Positions 52,507 through 61,042 of a stretch of DNA of 64,000 nt are shown piece by piece. Origin of the DNA: FW021-bin31 sp964647485 (GTDB lineage Bacteria > Bacteroidota > Bacteroidia > Chitinophagales > Chitinophagaceae); contig CAZYHV010000007.1 in assembly GCA_964647485.1 (NCBI GenBank), forward strand, positions 1 to 64,000, read 5' to 3'. The notes beneath the pieces are model-generated. The model did no database searches and had not been told where the DNA came from. It was given only the letters and a program-made list of their open reading frames with translations. A program made the position numbers and the translations under genes. Within the stretch, counting starts at the first letter, position 1; each line of letters opens with the position of its first letter.

Positions 52507-52851
52507 TTAATCCACTAGCTGACCTACAAATTCCATCACTTCAGCAATACGTGCTTTGTTCAAAGTGTAGAAGATGTATTTTCCTTCTCTTTCTGTTTCA
52601 ACAATTTCAGCACGCCGAAGGATGGCTAGGTGTTGAGAAGCAACGGATTGCTCTAATCGTAATTTGACATAAATTTCGGTTACCGTTAACCTTTCCTTCT
52701 CTTCTAAAAGCTTAATAATTTGCTGACGCAAAGTATGATTAATAGCACGTAAAATCATACGTGCTTTCTTTACAGCAATAAAATCAATCTTAATCGTTCC
52801 TTGTTGATCCTCTGTTGTAATTTCTAAAGAATTAGATGCTATTCTAGGCAT
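52507..52851 (-). CDS. ArsR-type winged-helix regulator without cysteines
   Basis: This 114-residue regulator has an ArsR/SmtB winged-helix fold: ILRAINHTLRQQIIKLLEEK, then LRLEQSVASQHLAILRRAEI as the recognition region and EREGKYIFYTLN as the wing. The ATG at 52851 is used because a longer frame to 52935 runs through the predicted operator. The protein contains no Cys and no ELCVCD metal site, so the dithiol sensing of BigR/SqrR is not possible. It is the first gene of an operon with the CstB-like enzyme and probably represses it. Confidence 0.88.
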   Translation of the reverse strand: MPRIASNSLEITTEDQQGTIKIDFIAVKKARMILRAINHTLRQQIIKLLEEKERLTVTEIYVKLRLEQSVASQHLAILRRAEIVETEREGKYIFYTLNKARIAEVMEFVGQLVD

Positions 52852-52916
52852 AATATATAATTGAATTTTGATAAAAAATAAATATTCCTTCGTTTCAATA
52901 ACGGAAGCATATTTAC

Positions 52917-52933
52917 GATAACATCGTGTTATC
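52917..52933. promoter_or_regulatory. Candidate operator of the ArsR-type regulator
   Basis: GATAACA-TCG-TGTTATC is a perfect 7-bp inverted repeat with a 3-nt spacer, just downstream of the predicted start of transcription (near 52939) and 66 nt before the ATG. A half copy (ATCGTGTTAT) recurs at 53034-53043. Confidence 0.6.
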
Positions 52934-52944
52934 AAAAATTGTTA

Positions 52945-52952
52945 CAAAAGTA
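52945..52952 (-). promoter_or_regulatory. -7 promoter element of the arsR-cstB-like operon
   Basis: On the minus strand this is TACTTTTG, an exact TAnnTTTG match, 12 nt upstream of the palindromic operator. Confidence 0.5.
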
Positions 52953-53072
52953 TTATATATTCATATAAAGGAAAAGTTAATTATTTTTATAAGATTATAA
53001 ATGGTTGATATAAAGGATGAACGGTTACCACTTATCGTGTTATTTTATTATTATTTGATAGAGAGAAATTCT

Positions 53073-53288
53073 TTAAGTTAATTCGATAGCAGAATAATGC
53101 CCGGCATGATTAATAACTTCAAGTATTTTATCACTTGCAACTTCCTCTTTTAAGCTAATCACTGCCTGGGGCTCTTCTATTTGAATATGCATATCTTCAA
53201 TTTGAGGGATGGATTCTAAAGCACCTTTTACATGAGTAATGCAATTCTCACAACACATGCCTTCAATTTGATATTTTCTTTCTAACAT
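53073..53288 (-). CDS. Heavy-metal-associated (HMA) domain protein
   Basis: This 71-residue protein is a stand-alone HMA domain, the fold of copper chaperones such as CopZ. The metal motif is M-x-C-x-x-C in EGMCCENCITHV (Cys13 and Cys16, with an extra Cys12). The rest follows the beta-alpha-beta pattern, ending HAGHYSAIELT. The ATG at 53288 is used instead of the TTG at 53294. No P-type ATPase is adjacent; it could deliver copper or help handle thiol stress. It is upstream of the ArsR unit on the same strand. Confidence 0.9.
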   Translation of the reverse strand: MLERKYQIEGMCCENCITHVKGALESIPQIEDMHIQIEEPQAVISLKEEVASDKILEVINHAGHYSAIELT

Positions 53289-53469
53289 AATCAATAATTT
53301 TTGACAAAGATGATATTTTTTTAATGGAATTCCGAATAATTTTATTAACTTATGTGTATTTTTTTTAAGATTGCAGACGTTTTCTTATTATAATCTCCGC
53401 TGATTTGGGCATAGAAGGAGGTTTGGTATTTGATATCATGCATATTAAAATTATATCCTCCGCTTTTCC

Positions 53470-53477
53470 TAACTTTG
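53470..53477 (+). promoter_or_regulatory. Putative -7 promoter element of the N-acetyltransferase gene
   Basis: TAACTTTG, an exact TAnnTTTG match, 24 nt before the ATG. Confidence 0.5.
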
Positions 53478-53501
53478 TTGCTTTAAAACCAAACAAAAAA
53501 G

Positions 53502-54329
53502 ATGTTTACTCAGCCGATAGATATTGATGCTTATTTTAAACGTATAGGATTTAATGGGCAACCGAAGGTGGATTTGGAAACGCTTAATCAGCTTCATATA
53601 TTGCATGTTAAGAAGATTCCTTTTGAAAATATTACTCCTTTTTTGGGGGGAAACGTATGTTTAGATCAAACCTCTTTACACAATAAGATACTTCGAGATG
53701 GGCGTGGAGGATATTGTTTTGAACAAAATATCCTCTTTGGCAGGGCTTTAAGTGAACTAGGATTTCAGGTTGCCGGCCTGGCGGCGAGGGTGCGATGGAA
53801 TGTTCCCGGGAAAGTGAGAACCCGCCGGTCTCATATGCTCCTTTTAATTCGTCTGAATGGACAAAGATATATTGTAGATGTAGGCTTTGGCGGAATGACC
53901 CTGACAGGAGCTATATTACTTGATACAGAAGAAGCCCAGGAAACTCCTCACGAACCCTATCGGATCATAAAAGAAAATGAGGAGTATCGGTTGGACGCGA
54001 AAGTGGCTGGACAGTGGAAGGCTCTTTATGTTTTTGATTTGCAAGAACAGTATCTTCCGGATTATGAAACTATGAATTGGTATATGTCCACCTTTCCGGA
54101 AGGGCATTTTGTGACGGAATTTACCGTTGTTCGACCAGATGAGAACTGTCGTTATGCCTTGTACAATAATAGATTGTCTATGTATCATTTGCATCAACCC
54201 TCTGAAAAAAAGTGGTTTAAGAATGAAAAAGATATTTTAGAAACCTTGGTATCGATCTTCCATATTGAGTTGAATAACGATACTTATGAAAGATTGGGAA
54301 AAAAATTATCACAGAAATTAGCCTTATAA
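53502..54329 (+). CDS. Arylamine N-acetyltransferase
   Basis: This 275-residue enzyme transfers acetyl groups from acetyl-CoA to aromatic amines or related substrates. The Cys-His-Asp triad is in place: Cys72 in DGRGGYCFEQN, His111 in TRRSHMLLLI and Asp126 in YIVDVGFGG. The N-terminal helical part includes LHVKKIPFENIT, typical of the family. The natural substrate is unknown. DedA follows by 10 bp and may be cotranscribed. Confidence 0.93.
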   Translation: MFTQPIDIDAYFKRIGFNGQPKVDLETLNQLHILHVKKIPFENITPFLGGNVCLDQTSLHNKILRDGRGGYCFEQNILFGRALSELGFQVAGLAARVRWNVPGKVRTRRSHMLLLIRLNGQRYIVDVGFGGMTLTGAILLDTEEAQETPHEPYRIIKENEEYRLDAKVAGQWKALYVFDLQEQYLPDYETMNWYMSTFPEGHFVTEFTVVRPDENCRYALYNNRLSMYHLHQPSEKKWFKNEKDILETLVSIFHIELNNDTYERLGKKLSQKLAL

Positions 54330-54339
54330 AGCAGCATAT

Positions 54340-54951
54340 ATGTTTGATGCCAGATCCTGGATAGAATATGGAGGGTTATTTCTCGTCTTTTTGGTGGTTT
54401 ATGGACAGACGGGATTATTTTTTTGCTTTTTTGTGCCTAGCGGAGCATTTATGTTTGCTACCGGTGCAATGATAGCCTCGGGAATGTTACAAGAAAGCTT
54501 GTTTCCTGCTATTTGTCTTTTTACTTTAGCGGCTATTTTAGGAAATCTTACCGGGTATTTTTTTGGTAGAAAAGTTGGTCCTCGGTTAAGGAAACGTTCT
54601 GATACAAAATTTTTTAAGAAAGCACATCTTGAAGCAGCAGAAGAATTTTATGAGAAAAGAGGAGGAGGCGCCATTATTATTGCACTATTTGTACCTATTG
54701 TACGTACTTTTGCACCTATTGTTGCCGGAATGTTGCGGATGAAAGTGGGTCGTTTTACCTTCTTTACGGTAGTAGGATCTGTTTGTTGGGTAACGAGTTT
54801 TCTCTTGGTTGGTCATCTTATAGGAAGCCGTCCTTTTCTAAGACCTTATCTTCGCTATATTATAATAGGAATTGTTATCCTTGTCTCGGTTCCTATGGTC
54901 CTAAAGGTTCTTAAAAGTTTAAAGGAAAAAAACTTGGATCATAGTTCCTGA
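54340..54951 (+). CDS. DedA family membrane protein
   Basis: This 203-residue protein with about five helices belongs to the DedA/SNARE-associated (VTT) family, linked to membrane lipid scrambling and undecaprenyl phosphate recycling. Diagnostic regions are FFVPSGAFMFATGAMIASG, GNLTGYFFGRKVGPRLRKR and FVPIVRTFAPIVAGMLRMKV with its conserved Arg. It converges on rnz with a 13-nt overlap at the 3' ends. Confidence 0.92.
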   Translation: MFDARSWIEYGGLFLVFLVVYGQTGLFFCFFVPSGAFMFATGAMIASGMLQESLFPAICLFTLAAILGNLTGYFFGRKVGPRLRKRSDTKFFKKAHLEAAEEFYEKRGGGAIIIALFVPIVRTFAPIVAGMLRMKVGRFTFFTVVGSVCWVTSFLLVGHLIGSRPFLRPYLRYIIIGIVILVSVPMVLKVLKSLKEKNLDHSS

Positions 54952-55880
54952 GTATTCGTTTTTTCATTTTTCACAAAATAAGTTGTTCCTTCTTTTGAAA
55001 CTTCAGTAGCAGCAAAGATTTCTCGTGTTTCTTTTTCAAAAGGATCTAAATCCTTGTAACGAGAGGAAAAATGACCAAGAAGTAATCTTTTAACTTGGGC
55101 TCTTTTAGCTAGCAGTGCTGCTTGCATGGCTGTAGAATGAAATCTGCTTTCTGCTTTTTCTACTTCATCGTGAAGGTACGTTGCTTCATGATATACTAAA
55201 TCGGCTTGGTAAATAAAAGGGATCAGTCTTTCTTCATATTTAGTATCCGCACAAAATGCATAGGAATGATTTTTAGAAGGAGGAGCAGTGAGCTCTGTAT
55301 TTTTTATTCTTTTGCCCTCCTTCGTGATGAAATCTTTTCCTGCTTTTAATTCTGAATAATAAGTATAAGGAATATCCCATTTTTGTACTTTTTGGGGGAG
55401 AATTTTTCTTTCTTCATGAATTTCCCGGAAAAGGAAACCGAAGCAATCTATTCGATGATTGGTAGGAAAAAACGAAATTTCTATGTTTTTTTCTTTTAAA
55501 AGTGTGCCATTTTGTCCTGATTTCAAAAGATGAAAATTAAGTTGAAAAGGGAGCTGGGTGTTGGCCGCTTGTAGCTGCAGTCGAATAATTTCTTCTAAGA
55601 GAGCAGGAGCGTATATATGTAGGTCTTTTGTTCTTCCTTCTAGCCCCATACTGTTAATCAATCCAATGAGTCCAAAATAATGATCCCCATGAAGGTGGCT
55701 GATAAAAATATGATGGATTTTACTTTTCTTGACTTTATATTTTTTGATTTGCATTTGTACTCCTTCTCCCGCATCAATTAAATACTGATGTTGGTTGATA
55801 CTGACAACTTGTGCTGTAGGATGTCTGCCATGGGAGGGAAGGGCAGAGTTGTTTCCTAATATGGTGACGGTGAATTGCAT
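54939..55880 (-). CDS. rnz: Ribonuclease Z
   Basis: RNase Z trims the 3' trailer of tRNA precursors. The 313-residue short form has the metal-binding motif SHLHGDHYFGL, an N-terminal GNNSALPSHGRHPTAQVV loop and later His/Asp ligands in FCADTKYEERLI and LLLGHFSSRY. Length and motifs fit the tRNase Z short family. A STAS-like gene sits 41 bp upstream, a pairing frequent in Bacteroidota. Confidence 0.95.
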   Translation of the reverse strand: MQFTVTILGNNSALPSHGRHPTAQVVSINQHQYLIDAGEGVQMQIKKYKVKKSKIHHIFISHLHGDHYFGLIGLINSMGLEGRTKDLHIYAPALLEEIIRLQLQAANTQLPFQLNFHLLKSGQNGTLLKEKNIEISFFPTNHRIDCFGFLFREIHEERKILPQKVQKWDIPYTYYSELKAGKDFITKEGKRIKNTELTAPPSKNHSYAFCADTKYEERLIPFIYQADLVYHEATYLHDEVEKAESRFHSTAMQAALLAKRAQVKRLLLGHFSSRYKDLDPFEKETREIFAATEVSKEGTTYFVKNEKTNTQEL

Positions 55881-55921
55881 ACTCTTTTTATATAGTTTAT
55901 TGGTTTATTATATGATGAGAT

Positions 55922-56296
55922 CTACTCTATGTCAGGATCTAGCAGTTCTCTTTCTAGTTTTTCCATCATGATGATATCAATAGCTTCTGCCAATGAGGGA
56001 GTATAATTGATGTCCTTATTTTGCATGTCTCTTTTATGATTTTTACTTATTATTGGTGTTAGTACAAACGAGATACCTTTTTCTAAAAAATTGGATTGGA
56101 TTTCTTTTATGGTATTTAAATAGGAATCGGAAAAATTTAGGTCTTGATTTTCGGGTATTTTTAAAATGGTATTTCCCGGTTTGTGTTCCTTTATTTTTTG
56201 TAGCTCCGTTTGCAGTTCGTCTGCCATTTTTTCAGAAATGTCTGTTTCCTCGAGTTGGTAGACCACAAATTCTGCTTTGGTATCAATTTTGACCAT
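55922..56296 (-). CDS. STAS-like protein linked to RNase Z
   Basis: This 124-residue protein resembles the STAS-like (anti-anti-sigma fold) genes found beside rnz in Bacteroidota: an alternating beta-alpha pattern (FVVYQLEETDISEKMADELQ, then NTILKIPENQDLNFSDSYLN) and a C-terminal TPSLAEAIDIIMMEKLEREL, which is the conserved family end. The usual phosphorylated Ser is not certain. It is the first gene of a two-gene unit with rnz. Any link to tRNA processing is unknown. Confidence 0.65.
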   Translation of the reverse strand: MVKIDTKAEFVVYQLEETDISEKMADELQTELQKIKEHKPGNTILKIPENQDLNFSDSYLNTIKEIQSNFLEKGISFVLTPIISKNHKRDMQNKDINYTPSLAEAIDIIMMEKLERELLDPDIE

Positions 56297-56447
56297 TTTT
56301 TTAATGTGTTTTTATTTTAAAATTAAAAAAGGTATTCAATATTTAAGATAATAATTAGAGAATAAAGTTTTGTTTGGTGAAGTTAAACCAAATTATTTTC
56401 TTAATATTGTATATAGCATAGAAATATGCAAAATATAAAGGTATATT

Positions 56448-58988
56448 ATGGATCAAAGTTTTTCAGCACAAGTAAGAGAAATTATTTCCTTCAGTAGGGA
56501 AGAAGCCCTACGTTTGGGAAATGATTTTATCGGCATTGAGCATTTGCTCTTGGGCATGATTCGGGAAGGAGACGGTCGTGCTATAAAAATATTGCAATCT
56601 TTGGAGGTGGATCTTTATGAATTGAGGAAAGAGATTGAAATAGCCATTAAAGATAAAACGGGAAAGAATATTACAAATATTAATAGTCTTCCTTTGACAA
56701 AGCAGGCCGAAAAGGTCATTCGGGTGACCGTATTAGAGGCAAAGGCTTTAAAAAGTGAGATGGTAGAAACCGAGCACTTAATGCTCTCTATCCTTAAAAA
56801 CAAAGAGAATATCTGTACGCAGATGTTACAACAATTTGGCATTAATTATGAAAGTTTCAGAAACGAATTAACCGGAGATGCCGACATTATATCTTCTTCC
56901 GGTCCAAAAGCAGAATTTACAGAGGATCCTGAGGCAGATTATGGAGATGAGAAAAAAAGTTATTCTAGAGCTCGTCGTTCAAAAGGAAAGTCGAGAACGC
57001 CTGTTTTGGATAATTTTGGAAGGGATATTACCAAAATGGCAGAGTCAGATACTTTGGACCCAATAGTAGGAAGAGAAAAAGAAATAGAAAGAGTTTCTCA
57101 GATTCTCTCTCGTAGGAAGAAAAATAACCCTATTCTTATTGGGGAACCCGGGGTTGGAAAAACAGCTATTGTTGAAGGATTGGCATTGCGGATAGTGAAA
57201 AGAGAAGTCTCGCGTATTCTCTTTGATAAAAGGGTAATTAGTCTTGATCTTGCTGCTTTGGTAGCCGGAACAAAATATCGGGGTCAGTTTGAAGAGCGGA
57301 TGAAAGCTATTATGAATGAATTGGCAAAAAATAAAGATGTTATTTTGTTCATAGATGAAATTCATACCATTGTTGGAGCCGGAGGAGCTTCTGGGTCATT
57401 AGATGCTTCTAATATGTTTAAACCGGCTTTGGCAAGAGGAGATCTACAATGTATTGGTGCCTCTACTTTGGATGAATACCGGATGCATATCGAAAAAGAT
57501 GGTGCCTTAGATCGACGTTTTCAAAAAGTATTGGTAGATCCGCCAAGCATGGAAGAAGCGATAGAAATTCTTGATAATGTAAAACCCCGTTATGAAGAAT
57601 ATCACAATGTAACTTATTCCGATCAGGCAATCAAAGATTGTGTCAGACTGAGTGAACGTTATATGACCGATCGGTTACTTCCCGATAAAGCTATTGATGT
57701 ATTGGACGAGGTAGGCGCTCGTGTTCATCTGAAAAATATTAATGTTCCTGAAAATATTGTGAAATTAGAGAAAGACATTGATGATATCAAGTCCGAAAAA
57801 AATGCAGTTGTTAAAAAACAACGCTTTGAAGAAGCTGCTTCATTGAGGGATAAGGAGAAAAAACTAGGAGAGAAGTTGGAAGAAGCGAAAGCAGACTGGG
57901 AAGAGGAAATTAAGAATAAACGTTATCCTATAGATGAGGAGGATATTGCTGAAGTGGTTAGCATGATGACTGATATTCCTGTCAATAGAATGGTTCAGGC
58001 TGAATCCGAGAAGTTAAGGGAAATGGATAAAGAACTGAAAGCCATGGTCATTGGTCAAGATGATGCGGTTGATAAAGTCGTAAAAGCCATTCAGAGAAAC
58101 AGAGTAGGGTTAAAAGATCCTAAAAAGCCTATTGGTAGTTTTATTTTCCTTGGGCCTACTGGAGTGGGGAAAACAGAATTGGCCAGAGATTTGTCTAAAT
58201 TGCTATTTGATTCAGATGATGCATTGATAAGAATCGATATGAGTGAATATATGGAGAAGTATTCGCTGAGTAGATTGATAGGCGCGCCTCCCGGATATGT
58301 AGGGCATGAAGATGGTGGACAACTAACCGAAAAGGTAAGGAGAAAACCATATTCTGTCGTTTTATTGGATGAAATAGAAAAAGCACATCCGGATATATTC
58401 CATGTGTTGCTTCAAGTGTTGGATGATGGAATCCTCACTGATGGTATGGGACGAAGGGTTGACTTTAAAAATACAATTCTTATCATGACGTCCAACATTG
58501 GTGCCCGTGAATTAAAGGACTTTGGATCTGGAGTAGGATTTACTACCTCAGCCAAGAAGATGGGAAGGGATGAACTGAATCGATCCGTGATACAAAAATC
58601 TCTGAAAAGAACCTTTTCACCGGAATTCTTAAATAGAATCGATGATGTGATTATCTTTAATTCTCTGGTGAAAGAGGATATTTATAAGATTATAGATGTC
58701 TTAATGAAAGATGTCTATAAACGATTAGAATCTTTAGGGTATCAACTTGAATTACAGCAAACTGCAAAAGAATATATTGCAGATAAAGGATTTGATATTC
58801 AGTTTGGAGCACGCCCCCTACATCGAGCCATTCAGAAGTATTTGGAAGATCCATTAGCAGAAGAAATATTAAATGTTCATCTGAAAGAAGGGGATACCGT
58901 GATTGCTGAATTGGATGAAAAAGAAGAAAAGATAGTTTTTACCATTAAAAAAGCGTCTGAGAATAAGTCAGAGAAATCTAAAGCTTAA
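56448..58988 (+). CDS. clpC: ATP-dependent Clp protease ATP-binding subunit ClpC
   Basis: ClpC is the Hsp100 unfoldase that feeds proteins to ClpP. The 846-residue protein has a double Clp-N domain (about 1-150, with LGNDFIGIEHLLLGMIREG), AAA-1 (about 185-430, Walker A GEPGVGKTAIVEGLA, Walker B VILFIDEIHTIVG), a UVR-like coiled middle (about 450-485, RFEEAASLRDKEKKL) and AAA-2 (about 540-830, Walker A GPTGVGKTELARDL, Walker B VVLLDEIEKAHPDIF). McsB/CtsR, the Gram-positive partners, are absent. A terminator follows the stop. Confidence 0.96.
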   Translation: MDQSFSAQVREIISFSREEALRLGNDFIGIEHLLLGMIREGDGRAIKILQSLEVDLYELRKEIEIAIKDKTGKNITNINSLPLTKQAEKVIRVTVLEAKALKSEMVETEHLMLSILKNKENICTQMLQQFGINYESFRNELTGDADIISSSGPKAEFTEDPEADYGDEKKSYSRARRSKGKSRTPVLDNFGRDITKMAESDTLDPIVGREKEIERVSQILSRRKKNNPILIGEPGVGKTAIVEGLALRIVKREVSRILFDKRVISLDLAALVAGTKYRGQFEERMKAIMNELAKNKDVILFIDEIHTIVGAGGASGSLDASNMFKPALARGDLQCIGASTLDEYRMHIEKDGALDRRFQKVLVDPPSMEEAIEILDNVKPRYEEYHNVTYSDQAIKDCVRLSERYMTDRLLPDKAIDVLDEVGARVHLKNINVPENIVKLEKDIDDIKSEKNAVVKKQRFEEAASLRDKEKKLGEKLEEAKADWEEEIKNKRYPIDEEDIAEVVSMMTDIPVNRMVQAESEKLREMDKELKAMVIGQDDAVDKVVKAIQRNRVGLKDPKKPIGSFIFLGPTGVGKTELARDLSKLLFDSDDALIRIDMSEYMEKYSLSRLIGAPPGYVGHEDGGQLTEKVRRKPYSVVLLDEIEKAHPDIFHVLLQVLDDGILTDGMGRRVDFKNTILIMTSNIGARELKDFGSGVGFTTSAKKMGRDELNRSVIQKSLKRTFSPEFLNRIDDVIIFNSLVKEDIYKIIDVLMKDVYKRLESLGYQLELQQTAKEYIADKGFDIQFGARPLHRAIQKYLEDPLAEEILNVHLKEGDTVIAELDEKEEKIVFTIKKASENKSEKSKA

Positions 58989-59013
58989 TTGAAACCTAAT
59001 AAAGTAAAATAAG

Positions 59014-59057
59014 AAAAAGGTTCTTCGATAGAATGAAAACTGTCGGAGAACCTTTTT
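59014..59057 (+). terminator. Terminator after clpC
   Basis: AAAAAGGTTCT (59014-59024) pairs with AGAACCTTTTT (59047-59057); inner CGA and AG pairs extend the stem with a few mismatches. It is followed by further T and sits 26 bp after the clpC stop. Confidence 0.8.
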
Positions 59058-59099
59058 TATACTTTTATAGCTCAATTTGTATAAGCTTAAAACTGAAAA

Positions 59100-59789
59100 A
59101 TGAAGAAAATTATTATTGCTATTGATGGATTTTCGGGCTGTGGAAAGAGTACCCTTGCCCGCCAATTAGCAGAAAAACTACACTATATTTATATAGATAC
59201 CGGAGCAATGTATCGAGCCATTACATTATACCTTATAGAAAATAATTATTTTGTTGCTTCGCTGGAGCATAAACAAGACTATCTTTCCGAGTTACTGAAG
59301 GAGGTGCATTTAGAGTTTGTGAGGAATGAGAATACACAACAAAATGATATGATGTTGAATGGAAAAAATGTAGAAAAAGAAATCAGGAAGATTAAAGTGG
59401 CAGATCGGGTTAGTGAAGTAGCGGCTCTCGCTGAGGTTCGGAAATTAGCTGTGGATGCCCAAAAGAGATTGGCGGAGCAAAAAGGAGTAGTGATGGATGG
59501 TAGAGATATTGGTACGGTCGTTTTCCCGAATGCAGAATTAAAACTTTTTCTTACTGCATCTATAGAGGTTCGTGTTGAACGCCGGTATAAAGAATATCAA
59601 AGAAAGGGAGTTTCCATTACCAGGACAGAAGTGAGAAAGAATCTGGAAGAAAGAGATTATAAAGATTCTCATCGGAAAGAAAGTCCCCTCCGGCAAGCCC
59701 AAGATGCAGTCGTTATAGATAATAGCATGCTTAGTCGGGATGAGCAATTGGAGAAAGCTCTCTTGTTAGCCGGAAAAGCAATAGGTTAA
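59100..59789 (+). CDS. cmk: Cytidylate kinase
   Basis: CMP/dCMP kinase makes CDP for nucleic acid and lipid synthesis. The 229-residue protein has Walker A IDGFSGCGKSTLARQLA, the segment YIDTGAMYRAITLYL, the signature VVMDGRDIGTVVFPNAELKL and the lid region RRYKEYQRKGV. It ends in a 4-nt overlap with the convergent ispH gene. Confidence 0.95.
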   Translation: MKKIIIAIDGFSGCGKSTLARQLAEKLHYIYIDTGAMYRAITLYLIENNYFVASLEHKQDYLSELLKEVHLEFVRNENTQQNDMMLNGKNVEKEIRKIKVADRVSEVAALAEVRKLAVDAQKRLAEQKGVVMDGRDIGTVVFPNAELKLFLTASIEVRVERRYKEYQRKGVSITRTEVRKNLEERDYKDSHRKESPLRQAQDAVVIDNSMLSRDEQLEKALLLAGKAIG

Positions 59790-61015
59790 TCTTGGAATTG
59801 CGCTATTTTTTCTTCCATTAAATATTCCAAATCATAGAAAGACAGTAGCTCTCTGATTACATTTTCTACTAAAGCATCCGGACAGGAAGCCCCACTGGTA
59901 AGTGCTACCTTTAAAGGTGCTTTTTCGGGTAGATAGTTATAAGTCGTTTTTTCTTTTCTGTCGGTTAAATCAAAATGAGAAATTTCTGTTGCAGAAATCA
60001 ATTTTTTTCTGGACGAAATAAAGTAGGTCGGCATTTTTTCTTCACACATTTCTACCAGATGCGAGGTATTGGAACTGTTATAACCACCGACAACGATAGC
60101 AATATCTGATTCGTCAGCCAATAATCCTTTTACTGCATTTTGGTTATCGTTTGTCGCATAACAGAGCGTATCTTGCGTATCCGCATAATGTTCTAATATT
60201 TCTCCTTCTTTTAGATCATATTTTTCTACCATGATATCTTTCATATAATTGGAAATTTCTTTTGTCTCCTCTGCTAACATGGTAGTTTGGTTGACGACTC
60301 CCAATCGAATGAGGTCTTTATCGACATCAAAGTTTTTGGAATATCTTCCTTCGAAGCGGGTATAAAATTCGTCTTTAGGGATTTTTCCCAAGATAATATC
60401 TCCTAATACCTTTGCTTCATCCAGGTTACGAATAACCAAAGTAGGTGTATGGGAGTTGCTATGCGAGAAAGTGGCTCTGGTTTCTTCATGTTTGGGTCTT
60501 CCGTGGATAATAATCGTATAGATATCTTCCCCAATTGAAGAGGCTTTGTTCCACACTCGTTTAACAAAAGGACAAGTCGTGTCAAATTGATCAGATTCTG
60601 CTCCGATTTCATTTAATTTATCTTCTATTTCCAGGGTGGTACCAAAAGCCGGGACGATGACAATATCTTCTTCTGTAATCTCTTCCCAGGGAATCAATTG
60701 TTTTCCTCTGTTATCCATGATGAATCTGACCCCTCTTGATTTTAAATCATGATTAACATGAGGATTATGGATCATTTCACTTAACAGAAAAATACGTTTA
60801 TCCGGATGTTCATCCAGGGTCTTAAATGCAATTTCTATGGCATTCTGAACCCCATAACAGAATCCAAAATGACGAGCTAATTTTACCTGCAACGGTCCAA
60901 AATCGAGTACTGTTGGAGTGAAATCTTTTTTTCTGCGATCTTCTTTTTTTCTTTCTTCTTTAATCGCATCAATTAAAGGACTTCTATATATAATCGGGAT
61001 ATCAAAAGTCTTCAT
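59786..61015 (-). CDS. ispH: 4-hydroxy-3-methylbut-2-enyl diphosphate reductase, long form
   Basis: IspH is the [4Fe-4S] enzyme that makes IPP and DMAPP in the MEP pathway. The three cluster Cys are visible in FGFCYGVQNA, DTTCPFVKRV and SGASCPDALV. At 409 residues it is the long type known from cyanobacteria, plants and some Bacteroidota, with an N-terminal extension (MKTFDIPIIYRSPL, then FTPTVLDFGPLQVKLARHFG) and an insert between the second and third Cys. The ATG at 61015 is used instead of the TTG at 61021. Confidence 0.95.
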   Translation of the reverse strand: MKTFDIPIIYRSPLIDAIKEERKKEDRRKKDFTPTVLDFGPLQVKLARHFGFCYGVQNAIEIAFKTLDEHPDKRIFLLSEMIHNPHVNHDLKSRGVRFIMDNRGKQLIPWEEITEEDIVIVPAFGTTLEIEDKLNEIGAESDQFDTTCPFVKRVWNKASSIGEDIYTIIIHGRPKHEETRATFSHSNSHTPTLVIRNLDEAKVLGDIILGKIPKDEFYTRFEGRYSKNFDVDKDLIRLGVVNQTTMLAEETKEISNYMKDIMVEKYDLKEGEILEHYADTQDTLCYATNDNQNAVKGLLADESDIAIVVGGYNSSNTSHLVEMCEEKMPTYFISSRKKLISATEISHFDLTDRKEKTTYNYLPEKAPLKVALTSGASCPDALVENVIRELLSFYDLEYLMEEKIAQFQD

Positions 61016-61042
61016 GATCAATAAGGATTTTTGAGAAACTTA

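Noticed and set aside
56700..58988. CtsR/McsAB-type heat-shock operon around clpC
   Set aside because: No ctsR, mcsA or mcsB is adjacent; clpC stands alone with its own terminator.
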